The notes under the pieces are model-generated. The model searched no databases, was not told where the DNA came from, and worked only from the letters and a program-made list of their open reading frames with translations. Of a DNA stretch of 64,000 nucleotides, positions 32,391-42,806 are shown piece by piece. A program made the translations under genes and the position numbers. Every line of letters starts with the position of its first letter. The stretch's first letter is position 1. Source of the stretch: Monomorium pharaonis (lineage: Eukaryota; Arthropoda; Insecta; Hymenoptera; Formicidae); NCBI RefSeq assembly GCF_013373865.1, contig NC_050467.1, positions 28,728,996 to 28,792,995 of the forward strand, in the 5' to 3' direction.

Positions 32391-34704
32391 GAGATTGGAA
32401 GATGGCGTGGTTGAGAGTGGAGGTGAAACAGGGAGCTCCGGAGTGAATAGTGTGGTGAGGGTGTAATGTGAAAGAGAGGAAAGAAAGAAGTGGACGATTG
32501 GGAAGAGAAGACCGGGACATAGACGGGCAATTGGAGGGAAGTAAATGGAGGATGGAGGTGAGAAGATATTAGGATGGAGAAGTCGGGGCAGACATCGGAG
32601 TAACGAGAGACGAAAGCCGGGAAGATGGAGGCAGGTACGAGAAGAAGAGGTCAGAGAGAGGGCGCTGGAGAGATGCGACGCAGAGAAGAGTTTCGAAGGA
32701 GAGGAGTGAAGGAAGGAAGGAGGGCAGATGGCGGTGCGCTCGGAGTGAGGCAGCGCGAGCGCGAGCGCGAAGAGAGAAGAGGAGTGTCAATCTGGTGGAA
32801 GGAAGGGATTGGCAGTGTGGGGCTAGAGTTAAGTTGGCAAGAGTGCCAGGGTGGGATGGTAGCGTGTTTGGGAACGCGGGTTTCCGTACACGTGGTCCAT
32901 CGAGGGCACATGTCGACAGAGCGATTCTGACACAGGAGGAGAAAGATCGTGCAGAAAGAGATAAAGTGAAAGTGTGCAGGGAGAGAGAGTGCCGGACTCA
33001 GAGGAGAGAATAGGCGGGGAGAGGAGAGAAGCAAGGGAGGAAGAGAGAATGGAGGAGCTGGGCAGAGAATTGAGGAATTTGAAGTGGGAAATGACAAGGA
33101 GACTGAGGGAAGTCGGAGAGAGACTGAGAGGATTGGAAGAGAGGTTAGAGGCGCTGGAAGGAGAAGGCATGAGAAGGGAAGAAGAGGTAGCAGGTGAGAG
33201 GGAAGAGCTGAGGAGTATGAGGAAAGAGAGAGGAAGAGGCAGCAGAGAAGAGGAAGCGCAGAGGGACGACGACGAGGAGGGAGAGATGGAGAAGAGGAGG
33301 ATCGGACGGGACGACGGGAGAGAAGGAAGAAGTGGGAAAAGGGAACAGGTGGTTGGAGAGAAGAGGGAGGAGAGGATGGGGGGAGGCGAGAACAAGAGGA
33401 GAAGAGAACGGAGGGAAGAGGAGAAGAAGGGGCGGAAGGACGGAGTCGAGGAGAGCTGGTGGCAGGAGACGAGAGGAGAGGAGGAGAAGGAGAGGAGAGG
33501 GGGCGAGGAGAGAGACGAGGATGAAGGAAGAGGACAAGAGAGGAGCAGAACGAAGGAGGGACAGACAGGAGGAACTGGCAAGGAGGAGAGGAAGGGAGCA
33601 GAGAGAGAGGAGAAGGAAGATGGGGAGAGAGATGGGAAGGGGATAGAGGCATGGAAAAGGGTGGAAAGGGAAATGGAGAGGAGGATGAGGGAGAGGGCGG
33701 AGAGAGAAGGGTGGGAAAGAGTAAGGGAGGCGGAAAGGGAGAGAAGAGTAAGGGAGGTGAGAAGAAGAAACATAGTGTGGAGAGGTGTGGAGGGGGAGGG
33801 GGCGATAGAAAGAAAGGCGATAATAGAGGGGATTATGAAGAGAGAAGCGGGAAGGAAAGTAGATTTAGGGGTAGTATCAGAAAGAGTGGGGGAAAGGGGG
33901 ACGATAGTGGTGATAACGGAGGTGGTGAGAGAGGAGGATAGAGACTGGTTGTTAGAGAGGAGGGCGGAGATAAGGAGTCGCTGGGATGTAAGGTTAGACG
34001 AGGATTTATCGATGGAGGAGAGGAAAATCAGATGGAGGATGTTAGAAAGGGCAAAAGAGGAGAGAAATAAGGGAAAGAAAGTATATGTGGGGAATAGAAG
34101 CATGTGGGTGGACGGGAGAGAATGGGTGTGGAATAAAAGGAAAGAAGAGTGGGAAATAGGCGAGGGGGAAGGAAAGGAGGAAGGGAATTAAAGGGGAGAG
34201 GAGCTGGTGGAGTTAATTGAAATCTTATGTTTTTTGTTTTATGTTACTAGGAGGTGACAGAGGAGAAATGGAAAGAGACGTGGAAAGGGAAGAGAGTGGT
34301 GAGAAAGAAACAGGAGAAGCAGGAGGGAAGGAGAGAATGAGAAAGCATGAAGAAATGAGGAAGGTGAAGCAAGGAGAGCAGAGGAGGCAGATGAGGAGAA
34401 GGAGGAGGAGAGGTCCCAGAAGGAGAAAAGAAGGGAGAGGACGGAAGAGAGCTGAAGAGAACAAGTAGAGAGGAAAGGGGAAGAGAGAAGGATTGAGTGG
34501 AGGAAGAGGAGAAGGGGGGTGGGGGGTAGGGGGTGAGGGGTGGGCGAGAGGGGTGGGGGGTAACAGAATGTAAAGGTCGCTTATGGCCAGGTCGGTTCGG
34601 GAGTAGAGGGGCTATGTATGTGAACGGTTCGGGAACGCTCCGTGAGAAAAGCGCCTTGTATACCCCGTAATTGGGACGCAATAAAGTCTATTCTATTCTA
34701 TTCT
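32391..34704 (+). mobile_element. ORF1-only LINE-derived retroposon
   Basis: 2.3 kb of GA-rich sequence is bounded by a perfect 16-bp TSD ACTCGCGTAGTTATCG (32375-32390 and 34705-34720). It has an ORF1 but no endonuclease or reverse transcriptase. The 3' end is GCAATAAAGTCTATTC plus short TTCTA repeats instead of poly(A). Long TSD and simple-repeat tail are typical of non-LTR retrotransposition. It must have been mobilised by a full-length relative supplying ORF2. A G-run cluster at 34513-34562 precedes the 3' end. Confidence 0.8.
32974..34191 (+). CDS. LINE ORF1 protein, coiled-coil plus RRM-like
   Basis: 405 codons, open. The first ~250 residues are extremely Glu/Arg-rich and predicted coiled coil (ELGRELRNLKWEMTRRLREV). 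Residues about 260-385 resemble the RRM-like and C-terminal domains of L1-type ORF1 proteins: RRNIVWRGVEG at the start, then LDEDLSMEERKIRWRML, GKKVYVGN and WVWNKRKEEW. Such proteins trimerise and coat the element RNA as a chaperone. The frame is intact although ORF2 is absent. I see no zinc knuckle. The opposite-strand open frames here come from the skewed composition. Confidence 0.65.
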   Translation: MQGERVPDSEERIGGERREAREEERMEELGRELRNLKWEMTRRLREVGERLRGLEERLEALEGEGMRREEEVAGEREELRSMRKERGRGSREEEAQRDDDEEGEMEKRRIGRDDGREGRSGKREQVVGEKREERMGGGENKRRRERREEEKKGRKDGVEESWWQETRGEEEKERRGGEERDEDEGRGQERSRTKEGQTGGTGKEERKGAEREEKEDGERDGKGIEAWKRVEREMERRMRERAEREGWERVREAERERRVREVRRRNIVWRGVEGEGAIERKAIIEGIMKREAGRKVDLGVVSERVGERGTIVVITEVVREEDRDWLLERRAEIRSRWDVRLDEDLSMEERKIRWRMLERAKEERNKGKKVYVGNRSMWVDGREWVWNKRKEEWEIGEGEGKEEGN

Positions 34705-35305
34705 ACTCGCGTAGTTATCGTCATTGGAAGTTTAGTGATTTTTTGACAAATTTTAGGTGTACCGCTTTTTTTTCGAGTGAGTGTATTTTATTTATACATG
34801 TTTTTGTGTAAAAAATTTTTTTTACCTAGTCCTTTTTTCTGAATCTTATTTTATTAATTATCCAGATATTTAATATTTTCGTTTTTTACTTACAGATGCT
34901 GTATCCAGCCTAATCTAACCTATAATTGCACAAACGTCGCACGTCCACATGAGATCACTGGGAATTCTGTACAGTTAAATTATAATTCCCGCTTCACGCG
35001 AACCACAAAAAGCACTTTTACAACGGCACTCACAAACACTTAATTTTTATATTATTTTGCATGTACGACACGTGCACGCAGTGAGTTTGATCTGGGGCTT
35101 GATTCTTGTGATCTGTACTTTTTCGCTGGACTGCTGCACTGGTGCAACAAGTTAGAATGAGAAAAAATATATTTGTCACTAATTTGTTGCACCAGTGCAG
35201 CGAAAAAGAACAGGCCTTGAATTTATTTGCAAGAGAAACGTATATGCGCAAATACCCGCTCTAACAGAAAAGTTGCAAGTTTATTGGTTAAAAACTATAC
35301 GATAG

Positions 35306-36166
35306 TTTTTTTAATACAGTACGGATCTACAGAAATGTATATAATAACACCGGCTACACCAAAAAAAAGTTTCGGTATACAAAAATTCTTTAAATCTTAG
35401 ACCCTCTTATATAACCTTAAAGGACTTCTCAAAAAAATCAAGAAAAAGCTAGTATAAACAATATTCTTATTATTCTTATATATATATATATATATACACA
35501 CAAAATTTACTGCTCGTTGCTTCTTTTGTGCTACACATAAGAACTACTTTGCTTCAAGTTGACATATTTTTTTTATATGTAATACATTCTTCTTAATACA
35601 AGAAAAAAGCAATTAGAATAATATGTCAAATTTGCGATAAATGTTTCACTTTATTGAAAGAAGAATATGTTTGCCATAAAATATTTAGCTTAGAATATGA
35701 GATTATGGGAAAAATAATTTAAACGCAAAATTTGTTTTTGGCCTCGGTCGTCAGATGAGTGTAAGCATATACTGCATTACTGTAACACTCGAATTATAAT
35801 ATTGTAGAATTAAAAATTTATAGATCTAGTAATTTAGATTAATTTTTTTATCAAAGTAATTTATAACTTTATATTTTAATATTTACTTTTTAAACTATTC
35901 AAAAAATATATAGAAGTTTTTATTTAAAAGTTTAGATATATAAATTAAAAAAATATAAGCTTAAGATTTGGGAGAACCTGCAACAATGTTTAATAACATT
36001 AAATTAAATTAAATTTCTCCGATAAAAGGGGTAATCGGCATCTGATTTTTAATTAAAAATAAATATTAATTATATTGAAATTTATTATTCCAAAACTTTT
36101 GTTTAACAGTAGAGCTACCTTAAATGTTATATTTTACTTTTAATTTATTATTATATTAAATAAATT
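35306..36166. other. AT-rich region, nothing firm
   Basis: Flank of the 17-kb composite. It has a (TA)n run near 35480-35497 and no recognisable ORF or repeat. Confidence 0.45.
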
Positions 36167-36954
36167 CAGGATTGGGAAAGTTACTTCGTAAAAGTAACTA
36201 GTTATAGTTACAATTACAGTTTTTCATTAAAAAAGTAACTAGTTACAGTTATCGATTTTGAAAAATAACTCGTTACAGTTACAGTTTTTAATAAAATTAA
36301 GAGACGTTACTTTTCAGTTAATTTTTTATTAAATAGTTGTACATTATTTTAAATATAAGAAATAATAATCTTATATTTTATGTTTTGCTAACTGTTGTAT
36401 ATTTTATATTTAATTATATGCTTTAACGCATTATTTTATGTACACTAAATGAGAACTTTATAAAGGTAAAAGACTAAATTATATGTTACTGTTATCACAA
36501 TTTAATTAAATATAACGCTACGTCAGCTATCATACATTGATTCATATATTCCCTTTAGTGCAAAATTTTAATAAAAATTTTTATTAATTTTATAGAATTT
36601 TGAATTCAAATATATCACATAATTAAGATGACCTCTTTGTGACGTCATTATATATAGAGTCACCGATGCTAAACATGTTTCGCAGATGCAGAACTTAAAA
36701 TATCTGTTATATTTAATAAAAAGTTTCTTAGTTGTATTGTAATTATTTAGCATATTAATACTGCAATTTGATTTTAGGAATCGAAACATTTCCTCTTGTG
36801 TAGACTCGAGTTTCTCCGGTTGTTGATTAAAAATTTTAGTGCATGTTTTACAAAAAGTAACTATTAAAGTAACTATCAAAATAGTTATTAGTTACCAAAG
36901 AAATGTAAATGTAACTGTAACTTCGTTACAAGTAACTCGGATTTCCCAATCCTG
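36167..36954. mobile_element. non-autonomous hAT-like element
   Basis: Ends CAGGATTGGGAAA and TTTCCCAATCCTG are inverted copies. Subterminal repeats of AGTTAC/GTAACT (AAGTAACTAGTTA-type) occur on both sides, as in hAT elements. Flanks AATAAATT and GAAAAATT agree at 6 of 8 positions, a degraded 8-bp TSD. 788 bp, no transposase. Confidence 0.75.
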
Positions 36955-37538
36955 GAAAAATTGTTATATTAATAATATAATATTTACATATTTGTATCTT
37001 TATTTATCAGATGTATCACAAACATTTAATGATATAAGTGAAACTTTTACTAATACTTCAATAGAAAAGAAGAAAAATAAGATTAAGAAAAAAGAACAAA
37101 AAGTGAAGCAAAAACTAATTATACAAAATAAAAAAAGAAAACGAAAGAATACAATAAAAAATATACAAAATGTACAAAAATTGAATAAAAGTAAAGGTAA
37201 ATCTTGTTTATGCTTATCTTCTTACTGGTTTTTTTTGTTTAATATTTATTATTCCAAAAAGTTATGTACATCTGTAACATTTACATAAACTTAAAGCAGG
37301 AAAGAAACAAATTTCACCGAAGAAACAAAATGTTTATTCCAAAAATAAAGGTTTAATTTATCGTAAGTACCAGGCATACTATTTTTCCTCAATGTGTAAA
37401 TTGGCAGACGGTTTTTTGTTAAATATTTAAACAAAAACTTAAATAGCATTTAATTATTTACAGTAACTTAAATTAAATATAGTTTTTATAATATGTTTAT
37501 GTTATGATCAAAGCTCGTAGCGCGAGCGTCCCTGATCA

Positions 37539-37752
37539 ATTGACTGGTTAATGCGCGGAACAACCAAGCATTTTGGTCAAAGTCCGAAATAGTTTTGTAT
37601 TCGGCTTTTAACTGATGTATCTTTAGTTCACCCTAGGAGTAACTAACATGGCTAGTCAGAAACTAGTTAGAAACTAAAAAGTTAGAAACTAAAAAAATTA
37701 CTTCGGACTGACCAAAACGCTTGGTTGTTCCACGCATTGAATTAATCCTAGG
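37539..37752. mobile_element. MITE with ATTGACTGGTTAATGCGC ends
   Basis: GACTGGTTAATGCGCGGAAC and AACCAAGCATTTTGGTCA at the left are mirrored by TGACCAAAACGCTTGGTT and GTTCCACGCATTGAATTAAT at the right. The centre has repeated TTAGAAACTAAAAA. About 214 bp. The hAT element is inserted at its right border. Confidence 0.7.
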
Positions 37753-37772
37753 TATGATCAGAGCTGCCAGAT

Positions 37773-38724
37773 CTTGCCGGGTTGCCCGGCACGCTTCTGC
37801 CGACGCATGCGCTTACGAGTTAAATACAGTAATGTATCACAAATTTACGGACTCTTGTGACTACACATATGCCCCCGCGGATAAGTAGAGAGTAAAATTA
37901 ATATATTGATGAAAAATACATTTTTCTGTAATTAAGAAAAATATTTTATTTTACAGAAATTATTATATCAATATTCATTGCAATTAAAAAAAAAAATCAT
38001 TAAAAATCTCAACAAAATTTATAAAATAAAAATTACATTTTATGTTTAAATTAAAAGCAAATATTTAACAAAATAATTTTTTTTTTTTACGAAGGGGAAA
38101 ATCTTCGTGCAGCATTTCTTGGGCCGATAACCTAGTTGTCCTCGATTCAAGAAGGCAAAGACACCCGAATGCCCGTACATTCGAGTAGTGTGAGATTTCA
38201 TGTAAGGTACATCGCTAAAGATTCTACCTTCATGACCTACTCACTAAAAACCCCTCATAAGCTTAATCTACTATACTACTATAACTACTATAATAATAAT
38301 TATGAACTATTAAAATCACATATATATCACAGATACATCACAGATATATCTATCTAAAACTTAACATTTTAAAATTAATTATAAAAAATTGCAACATGCC
38401 ATGTTAAAAAAAAATAAATAAAATATTATTTTAGACATAATAAAAATAATCATTTATTAACATGCATTTAAAAATCATGCGCAATAAAAAAAATAAAATA
38501 AAATCTTAATGTTTTATAACTAACATGCATAAGAAGCTGTGCAGTGTGTAGAAAAGAAAAAAATTATAGTTAATAAGTAAATAAAATTTAAGTATAAAAT
38601 AAATAAAATAAATAAAACAAAATAAATATAAAAAAGTAATAAAATATAATAAATAAAATTTAAAAAATTAAAAAATAAATAAATATAAGATACTAATAAA
38701 ATGTAATAAACAAAATAAAAAAAA
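37773..38724. other. hAT 3' non-coding region
   Basis: AT-rich with a GC-richer patch at 38090-38250 that I do not recognise (GGCAAAGACACCCGAATGCC). No convincing gene. Confidence 0.4.
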
Positions 38725-41700
38725 TTAAGGATTAGATTTATGTTGCTTTGGATATAAGTTTTGCGAATTGAACAATTCTAAATGTCGCGAATCAACTTTA
38801 AAATTAACACAATCAATATTCTCAGCCTGAAAACTAGATTTAATTTTACAAATTGCGGAAATTGTACTATTACATAAAGAATTTCTTTTTTTATTTTTCA
38901 CATCTGTTATAATTGAAAATATTCGTTCCGCTTCAGCATTTGAATGTGGAAAAGTAAGAACAAACTCGACTAATAATTCTAAATTTGGGAACATTTTTTC
39001 ATCATTAAAATCTTGAAACTCTAATATTTTTTTCTACATTTCGTCAATTTCTAAACAAGCTAACTCTTTTTTCTCAATATCACTAAAAATTGTTGGTAAT
39101 GTTCTCCATTCTATTGCTAATTTTGTAATATTAATATTTTCTATATGTATAGTGTGACGTGACAGCCGCAGGCTGCTGTCCGTCACAAGGCCCTGAGGGC
39201 CCTTACGCAATAACATCACGCGGGCCCTGCGTCCTCCCGCTCGGGAGCGGACGCAAAAGCGTATTCTTTTGTACTTTTGTGTGTGTGGCGTCCCACGTGC
39301 TGTCCCTCTAATAAATTGTTAAGAATTTTGCGGGCGTTATACCGCGGGTGCGGCGGAGATCGGTGGCTCGGAAGATCTCGTTATCATTGTCGGACGTCTC
39401 GTCTCAGTGGAAAATCGTCCCGGAGATTACAGAGGAGCGAACAACGAGGGAGTCGAGAAAGACCCTTTCTAAGCGGGGGTCCGCAGGTAATGCCGCCCTT
39501 ATCTTGCCTACCATTTGTGCCATGTAAGAATTCCGATACTGCCGCTGAATCACGCTTTCAGGATCCAGCGACGGCGCGCGAGGCCGACATCCCGACGGGG
39601 CGACTGCAGACCCGATACCGCGGGAAGTGCGGCGAAGGAATCACGACAACTCAAGATCCGCCGACGCCCCGTCGAGGAGGAAATGACGCCCTGAAGGCGG
39701 AGGATACGCCGGGCGAAGAGAAAAGAATCGGCCGCGCAAGGAAGCGCCAGGAGTCCCGTGCCCGGGGCCCATAAACATTGACCGCCGTGCGTGGATTGAT
39801 CAGCCGGCGACAGCGTGGGCACCGCGCTCTGCGCGAAAATCGATTTTCGCGAAATCCGCCAATAAGGGCCGGGAACGCCGGAGGCAAGGTGGGGCGCGCC
39901 GCCGAGCGGTCCCCGCGAGATCCAGGATTCCTCACTCGTGCTGCGGACGTAGAATTAAAAACTGTGCGTGCGTTCTCAAGTTCCCGAGCCGAGCTGTACG
40001 GAAGGACGCGGGGACGGAATTCATCCCGACCCGGAGGAGGCCAGCCAAGGAGAGGCAAAGTGGTGAGACGAGCGTCACTCACACTGTAAAGCCACCGATT
40101 TCGCGGGTTGGGCGAGCCGCGAGGAGATCGCGTACTTGTCGCAAAATCTTTCGGCGTGTTTATGGGAATCCCGAGCTCGCGGATTCAACGGAGCATCGTC
40201 GTCTCGCCCGATCGCGCCCGTCCGCGTGATTTCGATACGTGCCGTGTGTTTTATAATCGTTTCGCGTTGCGTGTGCGTCCCGATCCGCAGCCGAGTCAAT
40301 TGTTGTTGCGTCCGGTCGTCGTGTCGCGGGTTATCCCCGCGCTGTATCTTGTCGCGTCGTAGAAGACTTTGTTCGTCAATGCTGTAAAATTTGGTCGATC
40401 GCACTGTGACTGCGAGCCCTTCGGGGAGTATATTCGGATAATTGTCGACGCGTTCGTCGTATCCCGCCGTACGGGCGAAGCATTAGTAATCATCGCGCTT
40501 ATCTTCGCGAGAATCGTTCGAGCACGGGAGAACACGAGTCCGTCGCATGTCGCGCGGGCTCGGGGTTGCGATCCGTCCCGCTCGCCCTTGGCGAGGTCAC
40601 CCTGACGGAAGTCGGCGTCCTCCAACGACGCCGAGTCAAGCGTGAGACAAGTCGGAGAGTTCCCGCGTACGCATCATAGCCCGCTCGTTCGACATATCGT
40701 TCTCGAAAGATTTGATATCCAGCAGACAACCGCTGATAACGCGCGCGAGCCACCACCGCTCCGCAGAGCCGTCCATTTCTGTATTATTTACGATCAAATA
40801 CAATTGTTATTTTTATTTGTTACATCTGTGTCGTACCAGCAATTCTCTCGCCTTCCCGATTCCATCCGCCCGCACCGAACCTCCCCCTCTACCATTTGAG
40901 GGCTGAGCAGCTGGCTCTCGGAGCCGCTAACGCCCCGGTCGCCTAGCGTGCGCCCGTCTTTCCCGAGATTCACGTCTCGAAACATTGGTTTGCGAGTTGG
41001 TGCACACAGAGTGGTACGCTTAACGTACCTGGCGCCCAACTTAGTGTTGCGTCGGGAAACCTCGCGAGGATAGCCGCCCCGACACCCGGGCGGCTCAGGG
41101 CCGCGGCCAGGGACGGAGGCGAAGTTGGCCGTCGCTCGCGAGCGGCGGTTACAATAGCTATGGATGATAAATCTTTAACTGTATCTCTATTTTCATTATA
41201 AAGTGCAATTTTAGGATCTAAAAATGTTAATTCTGCAAAAAATGTATTATTAAGTGGCAAACGTTTTAAAATTTCTTTAAGAGCAGTTTTATAAAAATTA
41301 AGACAATTTAATTTTATTTGTTCTTCAAATTCTAAAGGCTGAGTTCGCAAAAAGCTTTCACATTCTGGTCCCACATAAATATCTGTTGGATGTTTAAAAT
41401 TTGTTTCATCATCTACATTTAAAGTAGAGATGTGCTTCAAAGTCTCTGAAACCATAAAATTTTGACCAATTTGATATAAAATTTGTTGGCTGCTAATATA
41501 TAATTTGTGAATTAAAATTTTACGCGATTGAAAAAGAGCATTAAAACTGTTAAAAAAATGTAATGAATATTTTAAAAATAACAAATAAGCTTTATTCGAA
41601 TTATCATTTAACTCAATTAAAATTTGTTCTGCGGATTTAGACTTATCTTCTGCAGCAGCCAAAGTAAAATAATGTTTAAGAACATCCCAATTTTCAAGAA

Positions 41701-42710
41701 GTCTGACAACACAATTATGCAGAACAAGCCATCTTGTATTTGAAAGTTTCAGAATTTTTTTCTTTTCAACATTAAAAAAAGCTTGAAACTCCTTTAAGAT
41801 TGCACACCTTCTCGCACTGCCCGAAACATAATTTGCAACATTTCTAATTAAATTTTCGCAATTTTGTGGCAATTTTCTGCAAGCTTTGCTGGCTATAATT
41901 GCGGACGAATGACAAATACATTTGAATAATATTACACTGGGTACTTCTATTTTTAAACGAGAAAAAAAAGAATTGTTACATCCCGTCATTACCGATGCAT
42001 TATCGCTTGCCATGCCAGTAATATTTTTAATAGGAATATTATTTTTATTTAAAAATGCTTTAAACATTTCAAAAATTTTTTGTGCACTAGAATCTGTAGC
42101 ATCTAATGCTAATAATTCTAATAATTGCGTTTTTACTTTTTTATCATTTGGTGAAACATATCGAACAAGTAAACACATAAATTTTTTATCGGTAATGTCT
42201 GTAGTTTCATCAATTAAAATAGAAAACTTACACGTTTGCAAAATTGAAATTAATTTTTCTTCTTCGCGTTTTGATATTATTTCTTTAACAATTTGTACAC
42301 ATTTAGTTCGTCCCAGTGAAAGATTTTGTGCAACTTCAGGAGTATGCAAATCTATAAAAATATCTTTTATTAACGGTATCAAATGTTCTACGGTAGAAAA
42401 TGCTAAATTATGATCAGCATAAAATGCTGCTAATTTTATCTCTGCGCGTTTTATATTATCTTTAAATGAAAAGTGCTCGTGGTTATCAAGACTTTGAGTT
42501 TGTGTTTTTATATTATTGTATGTGTAACCGTCTGTGAATGCTGTGTTATATCCGTCTTGCAACATCTAATAGTCTTATTACACACTACACACAAAGCTTT
42601 ATTTTGTTCAGAATGGGGAGCCAACCATCCTTTTAAAATTATCATCATTTAGCCATGCATCATTAAACTTTTCTAACTGTTTTTTAATAGCTACCTTTAC
42701 CAAGATCCAT
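38725..42710 (-). pseudogene. hAT transposase, interrupted
   Basis: The open part runs from Met 42565 to the solo LTR at 41153 (about 470 codons) and resumes at 39152-38725. Upstream, to about 42710, a BED-type zinc finger (CVVCNKTIRCC) is visible but broken in frame. Catalytic motifs are FSILIDETTD (first D), GMASDNASVM (second D), CICHSSAIIAS (the C/DxxH insert) and, after the LTR, FPHSNAEAERIFS (catalytic E and dimerisation domain). A TAG at 39036-39034 lies in the C-terminal part. This resembles the ZMYM/SCAND-related hAT branch. Breaks: N-terminal frame changes, the LTR and the TAG, so no active enzyme. Confidence 0.85.
39153..41153. mobile_element. 2.0-kb solo LTR in the hAT transposase
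   Basis: Starts TGTGACGTGACAG and ends CGGCGGTTACA, with the 4-bp TSD ATAG (39149-39152 and 41154-41157). GC-rich against AT-rich surroundings. No direct repeat of its own ends, so it is a single LTR rather than a small complete element. Orientation is unsure: the start resembles the solo LTR at 167 (TGTGACG), which favours plus. The ORFs inside in all frames reflect high GC and show no family motif. Confidence 0.8.
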
Positions 42711-42806
42711 AATTATTCATATTATTTCGCAAATCGATCACAGGATATATTAAAGCAATATTTCACAGATCAATTATTTACTACAACTACCAATAACTAT
42801 TTTACT

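Larger units (their letters stand above)
18278..35305. mobile_element. 17-kb composite element with 821-bp terminal inverted repeats
   Basis: The left arm 18278-19098 is inverted and near-identical to the right arm 32152-35305 once a 2.3-kb LINE insertion is removed from the latter. Between them lie a transposase gene, an accessory gene, a duplicated leader and a palindromic mariner-like element. Without the nested LINE and palindrome the unit would be about 10 kb. Such long inverted repeats flanking a transposase suggest one mobile unit. No clean TSD is visible, because the left border sits at the centre of a local palindrome (18211-18369). Alternatives are a segmental inverted duplication or a fold-back in the assembly. 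Confidence 0.55.
32152..35305 (-). repeat. right long terminal inverted repeat, split by a LINE
   Basis: 32152-32390 plus 34721-35305 together mirror 19098-18278 with few substitutions (for example GGTCACAAG versus GATCACAAG). The LINE insertion at 32391-34704 duplicates 16 bp of this arm. Confidence 0.8.

Noticed and set aside
32651..34103. Ser/Pro/Leu-rich ORFs on the minus strand
   Set aside because: They are the complement of GA-rich LINE ORF1 sequence; the plus-strand frame has the RRM-like motifs.
39277..40899. Several ORFs of 60-165 codons in the 2.0-kb solo LTR
   Set aside because: GC-rich sequence with few stops in all frames, no conserved motif and no homologue in the window.
41030..41040. 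TGGCGCCCAAC, like a retroelement primer binding site
   Set aside because: It lies 113 bp inside the TG...CA unit defined by a TSD, with no LTR end next to it and no internal region after it, so it is probably coincidental.
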